In this document: in pieces, positions 35,334 to 45,253 of the stretch | How the letters are laid out: every line of letters starts with the position of its first letter | Numbering within the stretch: position 1 is the first letter of the stretch | Assembly: GCA_963843685.1 (NCBI GenBank) | Contig: CAWJLO010000010.1 | Span: 682,001-746,000 of the forward strand | From: DASQHL01 sp963843685 | GTDB lineage: Bacteria > Chloroflexota > Dehalococcoidia > DSTF01 > JACRBR01 | DNA: 64,000 nucleotides | Direction: 5' to 3' | The notes under the pieces: model-generated | What the model was told of the DNA's origin: nothing | Databases searched by the model: none | The model's input: the letters and a program-made list of their open reading frames with translations, nothing else | Position numbers and translations under genes: made by a program

Positions 35334-35991
35334 CTACTTCACCTTCGCCAACCACCCGACCATCGCACCCACCGCCTCCGCCCACACGTCCTCGCGGGTG
35401 CGGCCGCTGGACTTCGGGACGTTGAATCCGTGGTCGGCGCGATCGAGCAGGTGGACGGTGCTGCGCTTCAGCTTCTTCGCGGCCACGCGCAACTCCTCCG
35501 GCGCGGCGAAGGCGTCGTTCGTGCCGGAGCAGAACAGCGCCGGGCGCCGTGATCGACCCGAGGTGCGCATCACGGAGCTGGTCGGGCTTGCCCGGCGGGT
35601 GCAGCGGGTAGGCGAACAGCGCCAGCGCGTCGACCTCCACGCCCTGCGCCACGACCTGCGACGCGATGCGGCCGCCCATCGACCGGCCGCCGACGACGAG
35701 GCGCGTGCCGTCCTTGCGCGCGACCTCGATCACCGCGCGCCACGTTGATTCGAGCACGGGCGGGCGGTCGGGGCCGCGCTTCTTCGCCTCCATGTACGGG
35801 AACTGGAAGCGGAGCGTGGTCACGCCTTGCGAGGCCAGCTCGCGCGCGGCGTACGTGCCGAAGGGGTCGTGGACGTTGGATCCGGCACCCGGAGCGTAGA
35901 CGAACGTCCAGCGCGCCGCGCCGACGGCCGGCGTGCGCAGCGCCGTCACGGAGCCGGCGTCCGTCTTGATCCGTACGGTCGCGGCGGGCAC
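35334..35991 (-). CDS. Alpha/beta hydrolase, Tex30/KANSL3-like (COG3571), frameshifted
   Basis: About 218 residues. The main frame gives FVYAPGAGSNVHDPFGTYAARELASQG, LRFQFPYMEAKKRGPDRPPVLE, and the nucleophile elbow VVGGRSMGGRIASQV. After a frameshift near 35550 the second frame continues ALFCSGTNDAFAAPEELRVAAKKL...HLLDRADHGFNVP with the catalytic Asp and His. This order matches COG3571/Tex30 hydrolases. GTG 35991 starts 4 bases after the lipoprotein stop, so the pair is an operon. It is convergent with the small membrane protein gene. Confidence 0.82.
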
Positions 35992-35995
35992 GCGG

Positions 35996-36880
35996 CTACT
36001 TCTGCGCCGCGGCGACGCGCCCGACCACGAGATCGACCAGCGGCTCCAGCTCCGACGTCGGCGGCGCGGTGTTGGCGACGGAGCCGATGACCATCGACAC
36101 GTTGCCTTCGCGGAAGGCGACGACGAGCACGACGATGTCGACGACCACGCCGTTGGCGTTCGTCTGGCCGGCCAGCGTGCCGGCGAAGGAGCCATCCCCC
36201 ACCTGCTTGAAGTCGACGGGCGTCACGACGACGGCGTTGGGGTCGGTGAACAGCGTCCCGAACGCCTTGGCCAGCTGACCCGGCTGCGTCAGCTTCCCCG
36301 CCGCCTCGTTTGAGCAGTCGATGGCGCCTGCCGTCGTCGCGTAGACGGTCGCCTGCGAGAAGAACGAGACCGTCTGGCCGGCGAGATACGCCGTGACGAT
36401 GTCGTCCGGTTGCGTCACGAGGGTGCGGCCGAGAAGGCGTCCGCAACGCGTGTTCGACGCGGCGGTCGTGGGGTCGGCGGCCGCAGCGGCGGCGTTGTCC
36501 TGCGTGGTGTCGGAGGCGGTGGTCCAGCCGGCAGGGAGATCGGCAGGCACGATCATCGCGGCATTGAGCAGACCCGGCGCCGAGGCGGCGTCCGCGGTCG
36601 GGCCGCCGGTGGTGCCCGGTGCGGTCGTCGGCACCGTGATCGGCGCGGTCGCAGCGCCACCGGGTGCGGACGTCGAGCCACCGGACGTCGACGGCGTGGA
36701 TCCGCCTCCGGTGGCGGCGGTGCCCGTCGCGGCCGCTGTCTTCGACGACGCCGAGGGGCTGGCCGCGGCGGTGGACTTCGGCGCGACCGTGGGGGTGGAG
36801 GTCTTGCTGCTGCTGCCTCCGCCGCACGCGGTCAGGATCGCGGCCGATGCGAGGGCAGCGGGAATCAGGGTTCGGAGCAC
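35996..36880 (-). CDS. Lipoprotein of unknown function
   Basis: 294 residues with a signal peptide and lipobox (AAILTAC, about residues 14-20). A 90-residue Ser/Thr/Pro/Gly-rich linker follows, then a folded domain (LLNAAMIVPADLPAGWTTASDTT...RLLGRTLVTQ...AFREGNVSMVIGSVAN) of the kind seen in mycobacterial PknH-sensor-like or sensor lipoproteins. GTG 36880 follows GGGAGG. It is the first gene of a two-gene operon with the hydrolase. The function is not known. Confidence 0.75.
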   Translation of the reverse strand: MLRTLIPAALASAAILTACGGGSSSKTSTPTVAPKSTAAASPSASSKTAAATGTAATGGGSTPSTSGGSTSAPGGAATAPITVPTTAPGTTGGPTADAASAPGLLNAAMIVPADLPAGWTTASDTTQDNAAAAAADPTTAASNTRCGRLLGRTLVTQPDDIVTAYLAGQTVSFFSQATVYATTAGAIDCSNEAAGKLTQPGQLAKAFGTLFTDPNAVVVTPVDFKQVGDGSFAGTLAGQTNANGVVVDIVVLVVAFREGNVSMVIGSVANTAPPTSELEPLVDLVVGRVAAAQK

Positions 36881-37040
36881 GGAGGACCTCCCACACGGGC
36901 GCTGAGTGTCGTTCAGAGCCCTGAGCTTGGAGCACTCCGACGTAAGGATCAACCGCGACCGCCATCGCCGCTGCGGAATCCGCAGCCCGGGAGCGCCCCG
37001 GCACTCGCGCCTCCTCCCCCACCGGCGTATCATCGCCACG

Positions 37041-38414
37041 ATGCCAGACCTGCCATCGACCGAAGAACTCCAGCAGAAGCTCGACACGTGGACCGAGCGC
37101 CATCACGTCGCCGGCGCGTCGCTCGCCGTCATGCTCGGCGACGACGTGCGCAGCGCTGCCAGCGGCGTCGTCAACAACGCCACGCGCGTCGAATCGACGT
37201 CCGACGCCATCTTCCAGATCGGTTCTATCACGAAGATCTACACGACCACGCTCATCATGCAGCTCGTGGACGAGGGCCGCATCGACCTGGACGCCCCCGC
37301 GCGCTCGTATCTGCCCGACCTCCGCTTCGGCGATGGCGCCCCGGTCAACCATCCGCCACCTCCTGACACACACCAGCGGCGTAGACGGCGACTTCTTCGA
37401 CGACTTCGGCCGCGGCGACGACTGCGTCGCCCGGTACGTCGACGCCTGCGCCACCCTTCCGTCCCTCTTCTCTCCCGGCGACATGTGGTCGTACTGCAAC
37501 GCCGGCTTCGTCGTCCTGGGGCGCATCATCGAGACCATCACGGGCATGACGTGGGACGAGGCGCTGCGCACGCGCCTGCTCGAGCCGGCCGCCCTCCACG
37601 ACACCGTCACGCTTCCCGAACAGGCGCTGCTCCACCGCGCCGCCACCGGCCACTTCCTGATGCCATCGCTCGAGATCACGCGCGCCCCGCGCTGGGACAT
37701 GCCCCGCGCGCAGGGCCCCGCCGGCTCGAACGTCAGCGCGACGACGCGCGACCTGCTCGGCTTCGCGCGGCTGCACATGGACGGCGGCGTGGCGGAAGTG
37801 CCGATAGCAAACGCGTGCTCTCGGCGGAGGCGGTGCGGGCGATGCAGCAGCCGCAGGTGACACTGCCGTCGCAGCCCGGCACCGGCGCCGCGCACTGGGG
37901 CCTCGGCTGGATGCTGTTCGACTGGTCCGGCCGCCGCGTCATCGGCCACGACGGCGGCACCATCGGCCAGCAGGCGTCGCTCCGCATCCTCCCCGACGAG
38001 CGCTTCGCCGTCGCCGTGCTGACGAACACGTCGCCATCCGGAGGCGCGCTTGCCGAGCGCGTGATGCGGTGGCTGTTCAAAGAGTCGTTCGACGTCGAGA
38101 TCCCGCGCCGGCCAGAGCCGCCGGAGACGCCGCCGGCGATCGATCTCGCGCCGTACGCCGGCCTGTACGAGAAGCTCGGCGCCCGCACGACGCTCGATGT
38201 CCGCGACGGCGCGCTCTACGCCACCGTCGTCAACACCGGCCCCCTCCCCTCCACCGATATGCCGCCACAGCGCCTCTACCCCGTCGACGAATCGCTCTTC
38301 CTGCAGGCAACGCCCTTCCCCGGCTACTTCACCCCCATGACCTTCAGCCACTTCGACGTGAACGGCCGCCCCCGCTACTTCTTCGCCAGCCGCGTCAGCC
38401 GCCGGGTCGACTGA
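37041..38414 (+). CDS. Serine hydrolase, beta-lactamase class C fold, two frameshifts
   Basis: 1,374 bases, so the two frameshifts cancel, giving about 457 residues. Motif 1 SxxK is in FQIGSITKIYTT (about residue 58). The middle frame (37340-37805) carries TIRHLLTHTSGVDGDFF and motif 2 YxN in DMWSYCNAGFVVLG. The last frame carries HDGG in VIGHDGGTIGQQASLR, the KTG-like motif 3. The C-terminal 100 residues match DUF3471-like regions. Members include esterases, D-aminopeptidases and penicillin-binding proteins. TATCAT at 37028-37033 is 7 bases before ATG 37041. Errors, not a pseudogene, are likely. Confidence 0.85.
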   Translation: MPDLPSTEELQQKLDTWTERHHVAGASLAVMLGDDVRSAASGVVNNATRVESTSDAIFQIGSITKIYTTTLIMQLVDEGRIDLDAPARSYLPDLRFGDGAPVNHPPPPDTHQRRRRRLLRRLRPRRRLRRPVRRRLRHPSVPLLSRRHVVVLQRRLRRPGAHHRDHHGHDVGRGAAHAPARAGRPPRHRHASRTGAAPPRRHRPLPDAIARDHARPALGHAPRAGPRRLERQRDDARPARLRAAAHGRRRGGSADSKRVLSAEAVRAMQQPQVTLPSQPGTGAAHWGLGWMLFDWSGRRVIGHDGGTIGQQASLRILPDERFAVAVLTNTSPSGGALAERVMRWLFKESFDVEIPRRPEPPETPPAIDLAPYAGLYEKLGARTTLDVRDGALYATVVNTGPLPSTDMPPQRLYPVDESLFLQATPFPGYFTPMTFSHFDVNGRPRYFFASRVSRRVD

Positions 38415-38469
38415 ACTCGCCCACAAGCTCCTCCGTCGATACGCTGAGGGCCACACGGAGGAAACACAC

Positions 38470-40086
38470 ATGGCATTCGACCCGAAGCACAACTCGCGCA
38501 CGATCACGGAGGGCCGCGACCGCGCCGCCGCCCGCTCGTACTACTACTCCATCGGCTTCACGCCGGAGGACCTCAAGAAGCCCATCATCGGCATCGCCAA
38601 CACGTGGATCGGCACGATGCCGTGCAACTTCAACCTGCGCCTGCTCGCCGAGAAGGTGGCGGAGGGCGTGCGGAAGGCCGGCGGCACGCCGATGGAGTTC
38701 AACACCATCGCCATCAGCGACGGCATCACGATGGGCACCGAGGGGATGAAGACGTCGCTGATCTCGCGTGAGCTGATCGCCGACTCGATCGAGCTGTGCA
38801 CGCGCGGCTACATGTTCGACGCGCTCGTGTGCCTCGTCGGCTGCGACAAGACGATCCCGGCCGCGTCGATGGCGCTCGCGCGGCTCAACATCCCCGGCAT
38901 CGTCGTCTACGGCGGCACGATCCTCGCCGGGCGATACAAGGGCCGCGACGTCAACATCCAGGACGTCTTCGAGGCGGTCGGGCAGAACGCCGCCGGCACA
39001 CTGTCCGACGAGGAGCTGGACACGCTGGAGCACGCCGCATGCCCGGGCCCGGGCGCCTGCGGCGGGCAGTTCACGGCCAACACGATGTCGCTGGCGATGG
39101 AGTTCCTCGGCCTCTCACCGGTGGGGATGAACGGCGTGCCGGCCGTCGACCCGCGCAAGGACGACGTCGGCGTGCGCGCGGGCGAGGTGGTGATGGACGT
39201 CCTCCGCCGCAACGTCCGCCCGCTCGACATCCTGACGCGCGCCGCCTTCGAAAACGCGATCGCGGGCGTGGCGGCGACCGGCGGCTCCACGAACGTCGTG
39301 CTGCACCTGCTCGCGCTCGCCCGCGAGGCGAACGTGCCGCTGACCATCGACGACTTCGACGTCGTGAGCGCGCGTACGCCGCTGCTGGCCGACCTGAAGC
39401 CGGGGGGCCGCTACCTCGCGGCCGATCTCGACAAGGCGGGCGGGATGGAGCTGGTGGCGAAACGGCTGATCGAAGCCGGGCTCATCGACGGCTCGCGGCC
39501 GACGCCGAACGGGCACACGTTCGCCGAGGAAGCGGCGCTGGCGGTCGAGACGCCGGGGCAGGACGTGGTGCACACGCTGCAGGACCCGCTGAAGAAGACG
39601 GGCGGCCTCGTGATCCTGCACGGCAACCTGGCGCCGGAGGGCTGCGTGATCAAGGTCGCCGGCCACGAGCGCCTGACGCACACCGGGCCCGCGCGCGTCT
39701 TCGACCGCGAGGAGGACGCGATGAAGGCGGTGCTGGACCACAAGATCAAGGCGAACGACGTCGTCGTCATCCGCTACGAGGGGCCGAAGGGCGGGCCGGG
39801 GATGCGCGAGATGCTCGGCGTCACGTCGGCCATCGTCGGCGAGGGGCTCGGCGAGACGGTGGCGCTGCTGACCGACGGCCGCTTCTCCGGCGCCACGCGC
39901 GGCCTCATGGCCGGCCACGTCGCCCCGGAGGCCTTCGTCGGCGGCCCGATCGCCGCCGTGCGCGAGGGCGACACGATCTCGTTCGACATCCCGAACCGCC
40001 GCCTCGACGTGCAGATCTCCGACGACGAGATCGCCGCCCGCCTCCGCGACTGGCGCCCCCCGCCCCCCGCTACACGACCGGCGTGA
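38470..40086 (+). CDS. ilvD: Dihydroxy-acid dehydratase IlvD
   Basis: 538 residues, slightly short of the E. coli enzyme but normal for the family. The Fe-S/Mg site motifs are seen: ANTWIGTMPCN, CLVGCDKTIPAASM, CPGPGACGGQFTANTM, ATGGSTNVVLHLLA and RFSGATRGLMAGHVAPEA. It dehydrates 2,3-dihydroxy-isovalerate and -methylvalerate in valine and isoleucine synthesis. It is located away from the ilvBNC-leuACD operon at 54.8-62.0 kb. GGAGG lies before ATG 38470. Confidence 0.97.
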   Translation: MAFDPKHNSRTITEGRDRAAARSYYYSIGFTPEDLKKPIIGIANTWIGTMPCNFNLRLLAEKVAEGVRKAGGTPMEFNTIAISDGITMGTEGMKTSLISRELIADSIELCTRGYMFDALVCLVGCDKTIPAASMALARLNIPGIVVYGGTILAGRYKGRDVNIQDVFEAVGQNAAGTLSDEELDTLEHAACPGPGACGGQFTANTMSLAMEFLGLSPVGMNGVPAVDPRKDDVGVRAGEVVMDVLRRNVRPLDILTRAAFENAIAGVAATGGSTNVVLHLLALAREANVPLTIDDFDVVSARTPLLADLKPGGRYLAADLDKAGGMELVAKRLIEAGLIDGSRPTPNGHTFAEEAALAVETPGQDVVHTLQDPLKKTGGLVILHGNLAPEGCVIKVAGHERLTHTGPARVFDREEDAMKAVLDHKIKANDVVVIRYEGPKGGPGMREMLGVTSAIVGEGLGETVALLTDGRFSGATRGLMAGHVAPEAFVGGPIAAVREGDTISFDIPNRRLDVQISDDEIAARLRDWRPPPPATRPA

Positions 40087-40200
40087 TGGCGAAGTACGTG
40101 GCGCTCGTGTCGAGCGCGAGTGAGGGTGCGGTTACGCGGGTGCCGTAATGGAGGGAGCGGCTTGCGACGCTGACTGCACTGGAATACGTCGCTTGGGTGA

Positions 40201-41232
40201 CCGAGAGACGAAGTCCACACCGAGACGCTGCGCTGGCTCCTCAGCCAGGACTCGCCTCTGAGTCCGGCGTCACGCCTCCGCTTCCTCTCAAGGCTCACTG
40301 GCATAGACCTCTCTAGGGCGGTCATCGGGTCTGCACGCACGGAAGACAACCACATCGACCTCCTCGTGACGCTGGAGCGAAACGGAGCACCTCTTACGAT
40401 AGCCATCGAGAACAAACTGAAGAGCGCCGAGCATTCATCACAGCTGAACCGCTACGACAAGTATCTCGCGGCGTACGAGCCTTGCGAGAAGTTGTTCCTC
40501 ACCCTGATTGAGCAGCGACCGTACTCCTCCTCTGCCTGGAGGGCCGTCAGCTACGCCGAGCTGAACAGGACCCGCCAACACGAAGCGGCCACCCCGGGCA
40601 ACCTGCTTCGGGATCAAGCGTTCGTCCACGACTACACGTCCATGCTCTCGCGGCTCGTTCGAGCCGTCGAACGCGTCATCCGTTCGCCCGACGAGTACGC
40701 AGGCAACGATGCCGTCTTCCCGTATGAGGTTCTCGAAAAGCGGCCAATGGATTTCGACGACTTCGCCTCATACGTGGAGCGACTGCGACTAGCAACCGTT
40801 CTTCAGAAGGCTTGGATGCTGGAACTCGGCTCACGCGTCGTAGTACCTGGGGCGACTTTGGATTGGGACGTCGGAGAGACCCATCGGGCCGCGCACTTAG
40901 GCTTTAAAGTGCGCGAGCTCAGTTATCGCAAGACTCGGCTTGATATCGGATTGCAACTTCAGAATCGCTCATTCAAGGTCTACTGCGCTCCCACCGGGTA
41001 CCGCGCAGGCGCAACTCGGGACACACATCGGGCGGTGGAAGGAACTCTGGGAACGCTGCGAGACAACATGGGAATGCCAAACGCGAGGCTCAGCTCAACG
41101 CACGGCAAGGGTTTTCGTTCCTTCAGCATTGGCGGGTTGGCCCCTCACGATACTCTTCGCATCGAACCATGGGCAGAGGCTTGCAGCAACGCGCTGTCGA
41201 CAATTGGACGAGCGGCTCGGAATCTCGGCTGA
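40201..41232 (+). CDS. PD-(D/E)XK nuclease family protein (PDDEXK_4-like)
   Basis: About 343 residues; the true start is unclear. The frame is open from 40201, just after TGA 40198, with TETLRWLLSQDSPLSPASRLRF. The catalytic core follows: HIDLLVTLE (Asp) and AIENKLKSAEHSSQLNRYDKYL (E-x-K), the PDDEXK_4 arrangement. GTG 40366 would delete the catalytic Asp and is unlikely. The upstream frame (from about 40170) looks coding in another phase, so an indel near 40200 probably hides the real start. GC content and codon use are lower than neighbours. It pairs with the EVE-nuclease gene as a two-gene islet between ilvD and 42.4 kb. Confidence 0.7.
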   Translation, partial: PRDEVHTETLRWLLSQDSPLSPASRLRFLSRLTGIDLSRAVIGSARTEDNHIDLLVTLERNGAPLTIAIENKLKSAEHSSQLNRYDKYLAAYEPCEKLFLTLIEQRPYSSSAWRAVSYAELNRTRQHEAATPGNLLRDQAFVHDYTSMLSRLVRAVERVIRSPDEYAGNDAVFPYEVLEKRPMDFDDFASYVERLRLATVLQKAWMLELGSRVVVPGATLDWDVGETHRAAHLGFKVRELSYRKTRLDIGLQLQNRSFKVYCAPTGYRAGATRDTHRAVEGTLGTLRDNMGMPNARLSSTHGKGFRSFSIGGLAPHDTLRIEPWAEACSNALSTIGRAARNLG

Positions 41233-41310
41233 GACCGCACGCCACGTTAGATTCGGCCATGACTCCGCGCCCCCGGCTAAGAGCGATACCCGTGTTAACA
41301 TCTGCACGTA

Positions 41311-42407
41311 ATGCCAACGTATTGGATTGACCTATTCACCGCCGAAACCTGGGACGAGGCGCGCGAATACGGATTCACGCAATCGGGGTTCAGGGCCACC
41401 CGCGAGGGGATAGCCCGTAAAGTCATGCCGGGCGACATCCTGATCTGCTACCTGGGTGGCGTCATCTCGCGCTGGATCGGAGTGCTTGAAGTCGTCTCCG
41501 GACCACGATCACCGACGAGCCACGAATCTGGGCGAGCGATCCATTCCCAGTCCGCTTCAACACCCGACCGATCCTAACGCTAGATCCTGAAACCGCCATC
41601 CCCGTCGCGGAGCTCTCCTCGGATCTCGAGATGTTTAGACGGCTGAAGGATCCCCGCAACTACGGCTGGATGTTTCAAGGTTCGCCCGCGAAGCTCCTGT
41701 ACCAAGCGGACGGGCCGACCATCGCAAGCGCCATTGAGTCCGCGCACCTGCATCCGCTCCGCCGGCCGATTGACAAGAAGGCGGCACGGCCAAAGCCGCG
41801 AGGGCCTCATGCCGAGGAATTCATGGCCCTCACGGGGGACGTGGTCATACCCGAACAGGATCCGCTGCCGAAGTCTGAAGAGCGCGCTCACAATGAGATG
41901 CAGTATCTGCTGCTAAAGCTTGGCAACGACCTCGGGCTGGACGTGTGGGTCGCTCGGAATGACCGGAGCCGGTCTTGGAACGGCCACGACTTCAAAGACA
42001 TCGCGCACCTCCGTAGCGTGCTACCCGAGCAATTTGACCGAGATACGCAGAAGATTGTCGAACTCATCGACGTGCTGTGGCTTGAGCGGGACGGGATTCG
42101 CTGCGCGTTTGAGATCGAAAATTCGACAAACATCTATGGCGGGCTTCTGCGGATGAGCGATCTGCTGTCGCGCAGGCCTAACCTAGACATCCCGCTGTAC
42201 ATCGTTGCGCCGGACGAACGTCAGGCCAAGGTCGTTCAGGAACTGAACCGCCCCACATTCATCGATATGCGAAAGCCACTGGTCGAGGTCTGTAAATTCA
42301 TCCCCTACAGCGCTCTACGTGAGAGCGTCGCGCGCTGGTCGGATCACGTTCGCTATTTGAAGCCAGACGTAATCGACGGGATCGCGATTTCCTGTCGAAT
42401 CGACTAA
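41311..42407 (+). CDS. EVE-domain protein with C-terminal nuclease-like domain, frameshifted
   Basis: About 365 residues in two frames. The first frame (41311-41500) is an EVE-type domain (YWIDLFTAETWDEAREYGFTQSGF...KVMPGDILICYLGGVISRWIGVLEVV). After a shift near 41500 the second frame continues TITDEPRIWASDPFPVRFNTRPILTLDPE, completing the EVE/PUA-like fold. The C-terminal 200 residues (NEMQYLLLKLGNDLGLDVWVARND, IVELIDVLWLERDGIRCAFEIENSTNIYGGLLRMSDLL) form an endonuclease-like domain. EVE domains bind modified bases in modification-dependent restriction proteins. TAACAT precedes ATG 41311 by 9 bases. Confidence 0.75.
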
Positions 42408-42436
42408 CAACGACGATCGAACCGCTCTCCTCACCC

Positions 42437-42760
42437 TCACCACGGCTCCCCGCCCAACTCCACCTCCCCCTCCGGCCACACACCCCCGCCGAGGTCCAGC
42501 ACCATCGTCAGTCGCGGGTACACCGCACGCCCGCCCGGCTGCGAGAACGACGTCGGGCCGGGAACGGTGCGCCAGCCGGCGCGCTCGGAGGTGCTGACCC
42601 GCCTGCTGCACGTGACACGAAACGCTTGGAGATCGCGCCCCAACCGTCGTACCGTCGCCTCATGTTCCACCACCGCGCCCGCCACGCAACCCGCCCCCGG
42701 ATCGGCGCTCGCAGCGCCCTCGCCCCCGGCGAACAGCGGAAACAGACTCGGGCAAACCAA
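42437..42760 (-). CDS. Possible hypothetical protein
   Basis: An open frame of 107 residues (minus strand, ATG 42760). The last 50 residues, GWRTVPGPTSFSQPGGRAVYPRLTMVLDLGG, use codons typical of this genome, but there is no domain. It may be a remnant of a longer gene cut by insertion of the nuclease islet, or a chance frame. No clear ribosome binding site was found. Confidence 0.3.
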   Translation of the reverse strand: MVCPSLFPLFAGGEGAASADPGAGCVAGAVVEHEATVRRLGRDLQAFRVTCSRRVSTSERAGWRTVPGPTSFSQPGGRAVYPRLTMVLDLGGGVWPEGEVELGGEPW

Positions 42761-42859
42761 AGCGTTAAGTGGGACCGACGAGTCGCGACATCGTGCTCGT
42801 GCCTTCCGCGTCCGTCCGCGACGATCTCTGCCGACGCCCGCCGTCAGCAGCCGGACGCC

Positions 42860-44957
42860 CTACGGAGGGAACGGGGCCTTGAGCAGCGTGTCGCCGTTGA
42901 GGACGTAGAGGATGCCGTTGCCCTCGTCGACGGCGACGGCGCGGAGGTCCGTGAAGGACGGTGCTGACGATCTGGCGCAGGAACGTGCCCTCCGCCGACG
43001 CGACGACGATGCGCTTGTTGCCGTGGTCGGCGACGACGAGCCGGTTGGAGCCCGGCAGCACGGACAGCGACACCGGCGACACCATCGGCGTGTCGATGCC
43101 GGCCATCACGAACGGCGTCTCGGTCTGGCCGACGAAGCGCCGGATGCCCTGCTTGGAGTCGAGCACGTACACGTCCTGGCCGACGGCCAGCTCCGTCGCG
43201 TTCGAGAGGTCGGGCGAGTCGAGCAGGCCGGTGCGCTCGCTGTCGTAGCCGCCCTCGCCGGGGAGGTAGCGCCAGACCTGGTTCTGCTTCACGTCCAGCA
43301 CGTAGAGGTTGCCGCCGGAGCCGGTGATCGCGTCGACGGAGCCCATGCTGTCGACGCCGCGGATGGTCAGCGGCAGGGAGCCGCGGCCGGGGAAGTAGGC
43401 GAACGCCTGGCGCTTGTCGTCGATGATGGTGAGGCTGCCCGTCTGCTCGGACCAGGCGATCTGCGCCGGGCGCGAGGCGGTCACGAAGCCGGCGGGCTCG
43501 CCGTCCTGCAGCACGGTCTCCGGGGCGGTGCTCCCGTCGAGCGGCACGCGCAGCACGCGCTTGCCCTTCGCGTCGAGGAAGTAGGCGTCGCTGCCGCCGA
43601 TGACGGTGTTCGTGACGGACAGCTCTCCCGTGACGACCTGCGTGAGGTCGGCGACGGTGGTGAAGTCCTTGATCTCGTACACCGCGTCCAGCACGCCGAG
43701 CGCGGCCGTGACGTCGGACTGGAGCGACATCACGTCGGCGTTGTCCTTGTGGATCTTCGCGGCGTCGGCGAGCTTCGTGTTGGCGTCGTTGAGGAGCTGG
43801 CGCTTGACGCCGGGATCGCTCGTCGCCTGGGCGCGGGCGCTGTCCTCGCGCGCGGCGGCGACGTCCGTGCTGAACTGGTCCTCGCGGCTCTGCTTCACCG
43901 AGCCGGGCAGGAACGCGTACGCGAGCAGCCCCACGATGGCGAGGGCGATGACGGCGGCGACCGCGAGCTTCGGGATGCGAATCTGCGGCAGCGACGAGAT
44001 GCCCGTCGAACGGCGATAGCGTGGCGCCGACGAGCCGCCGCGGATGCGCACGCCGGGGTCTGGCGAGGGAGCCGTGCTCTCCGTGATCTCGCGCACCTGA
44101 TCCTGGATCGGACGCATGGCCGGCGGCAGGTCGCCCATCGTGCCGGCGGCGAGCGACGCCTCGGCGGTGACGGGGCCCTCGCCCACGGGCGCGGTCACCA
44201 GCTCGCCCATCGCCGATGCGGGCGGGTCGTCCACGCGCGTGATCACCGCTGCGTGGGCGTCGCCGTTCCGGGTCAGGTACTCAGGCGGCGGCACGGGCTC
44301 CTCTTCGAACGCGGCAAGCAGCACGAGCGCCATGTTCGGGCGGTCGCGACAGAGCAGGTACAGCTCGGGCAGCGCGTCGTCGGAACCGCGCGCGAGGATG
44401 CGCTCGACGTGGTGCTCCGCCACGATCGTGTCGAGCTGCGTGGATGCGAGCAGCACGAGGTCGCCGGGCGCCAGCGGGATGCGGGTGAGGTGCGGCTCGA
44501 ACTCGGTGGCGATGCCGAGCGCGTGCTCGAAGTCAGCATGCTCGGCGTGCAGGCGGCGGAACGTGCCGTCGGCGGAGCGCACGTACGCGAGGCTGGGGCC
44601 GACCTGGGCGAGGTAGGCGTCGGCGCCGCGCAGGGCGACGCAGCTGGCGCCGGCGCCGGCCTGGTGCTCCTTCAGGCTCTTGGCGTTCCACTCGCGGAGA
44701 TGCTCGTGGGCGGCGCGGAGCGAGCGCGTGAGCGCGCCGGTCAGCGACAGCGGGTCGCGGCCGTACAGCTTGGCGATGACGTCGACGAGCTGCGAAGTGA
44801 ACTGCTCGCTGATCGGCGAAGCGGGCTCGACGAGGACGTAGAGCTCGTCGGCCTCTTCGTCGGGCCGTTGGCGGACGAGCGAGCCGAGCCACGGCCCCTC
44901 TTCTTCCACGCGGCCCTCGACCACGCAGAATCGCCCGACCCAGGTGCGAACGGCCAT
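42860..44957 (-). CDS. PP2C-like domain / membrane / beta-propeller protein, frameshifted
   Basis: About 698 residues. Residues 1-240 resemble a PP2C-family phosphatase domain (FCVVEGRVEEEGPWLG...GASCVALRGADAYLAQVGPSLAYVR...LAPGDLVLLASTQL) without the full metal-binding Asp set. A membrane helix follows (AVAAVIALAIVGLLAYAFLP), then a coiled-coil stretch and a C-terminal NHL/YVTN-like beta-propeller with repeats such as GGNLYVLDVKQNQVWRYLPG and DVYVLDSKQGIRRFVG. A frameshift near 42960 splits the last blade; the real end is SFTDLRAVAVDEGNGILYVLNGD...FPP at 42860. AGGGAGG precedes ATG 44957. It resembles envelope-stress or Ser/Thr-signalling proteins. Confidence 0.75.
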
Positions 44958-45253
44958 GTCCCTCCCTGGACCCCTCCGCACGCGGCGGGAGGCCGTTGTA
45001 CCCAATTCGTACCGCGCAGGCGGCACCGTCGCGGCTCGACGCACCTTCGAAGGCGCCTGGCGCGCGTTTCGAAGGTGCGAAGCCGGTGGGGGCGCGCCGC
45101 GGTTTCCGCCAATTATACGGAGCGATCCGGGCAGCCGCATCTTCTCGACGCCGACGATGTGATTTGTCTATCGGCAAACGACGCGATGTGCCCGTGGGAA
45201 CGTTATGTCCGCGTAACATTGCCCGCCGTGCGAGCGGGCCCTACGCTGATGCG
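44958..45253. other. Divergent intergenic region
   Basis: 296 bases between the PP2C/propeller gene and menA, with both promoters expected. TACGCT at 45242-45247 is 6 bases before the menA ATG. Nothing else was recognised. Confidence 0.35.

Noticed and set aside
37333..37860. Separate 175-residue protein inside the beta-lactamase-fold gene
   Set aside because: It carries the central motifs (TIRHLLTHTSG, YCNAG) that complete the outer frame; the two shifts cancel.
40366..41232. GTG 40366 as start of the PD-(D/E)XK gene
   Set aside because: It would remove the catalytic Asp in HIDLLV and the conserved N-terminal helix, which lie in the same open frame.
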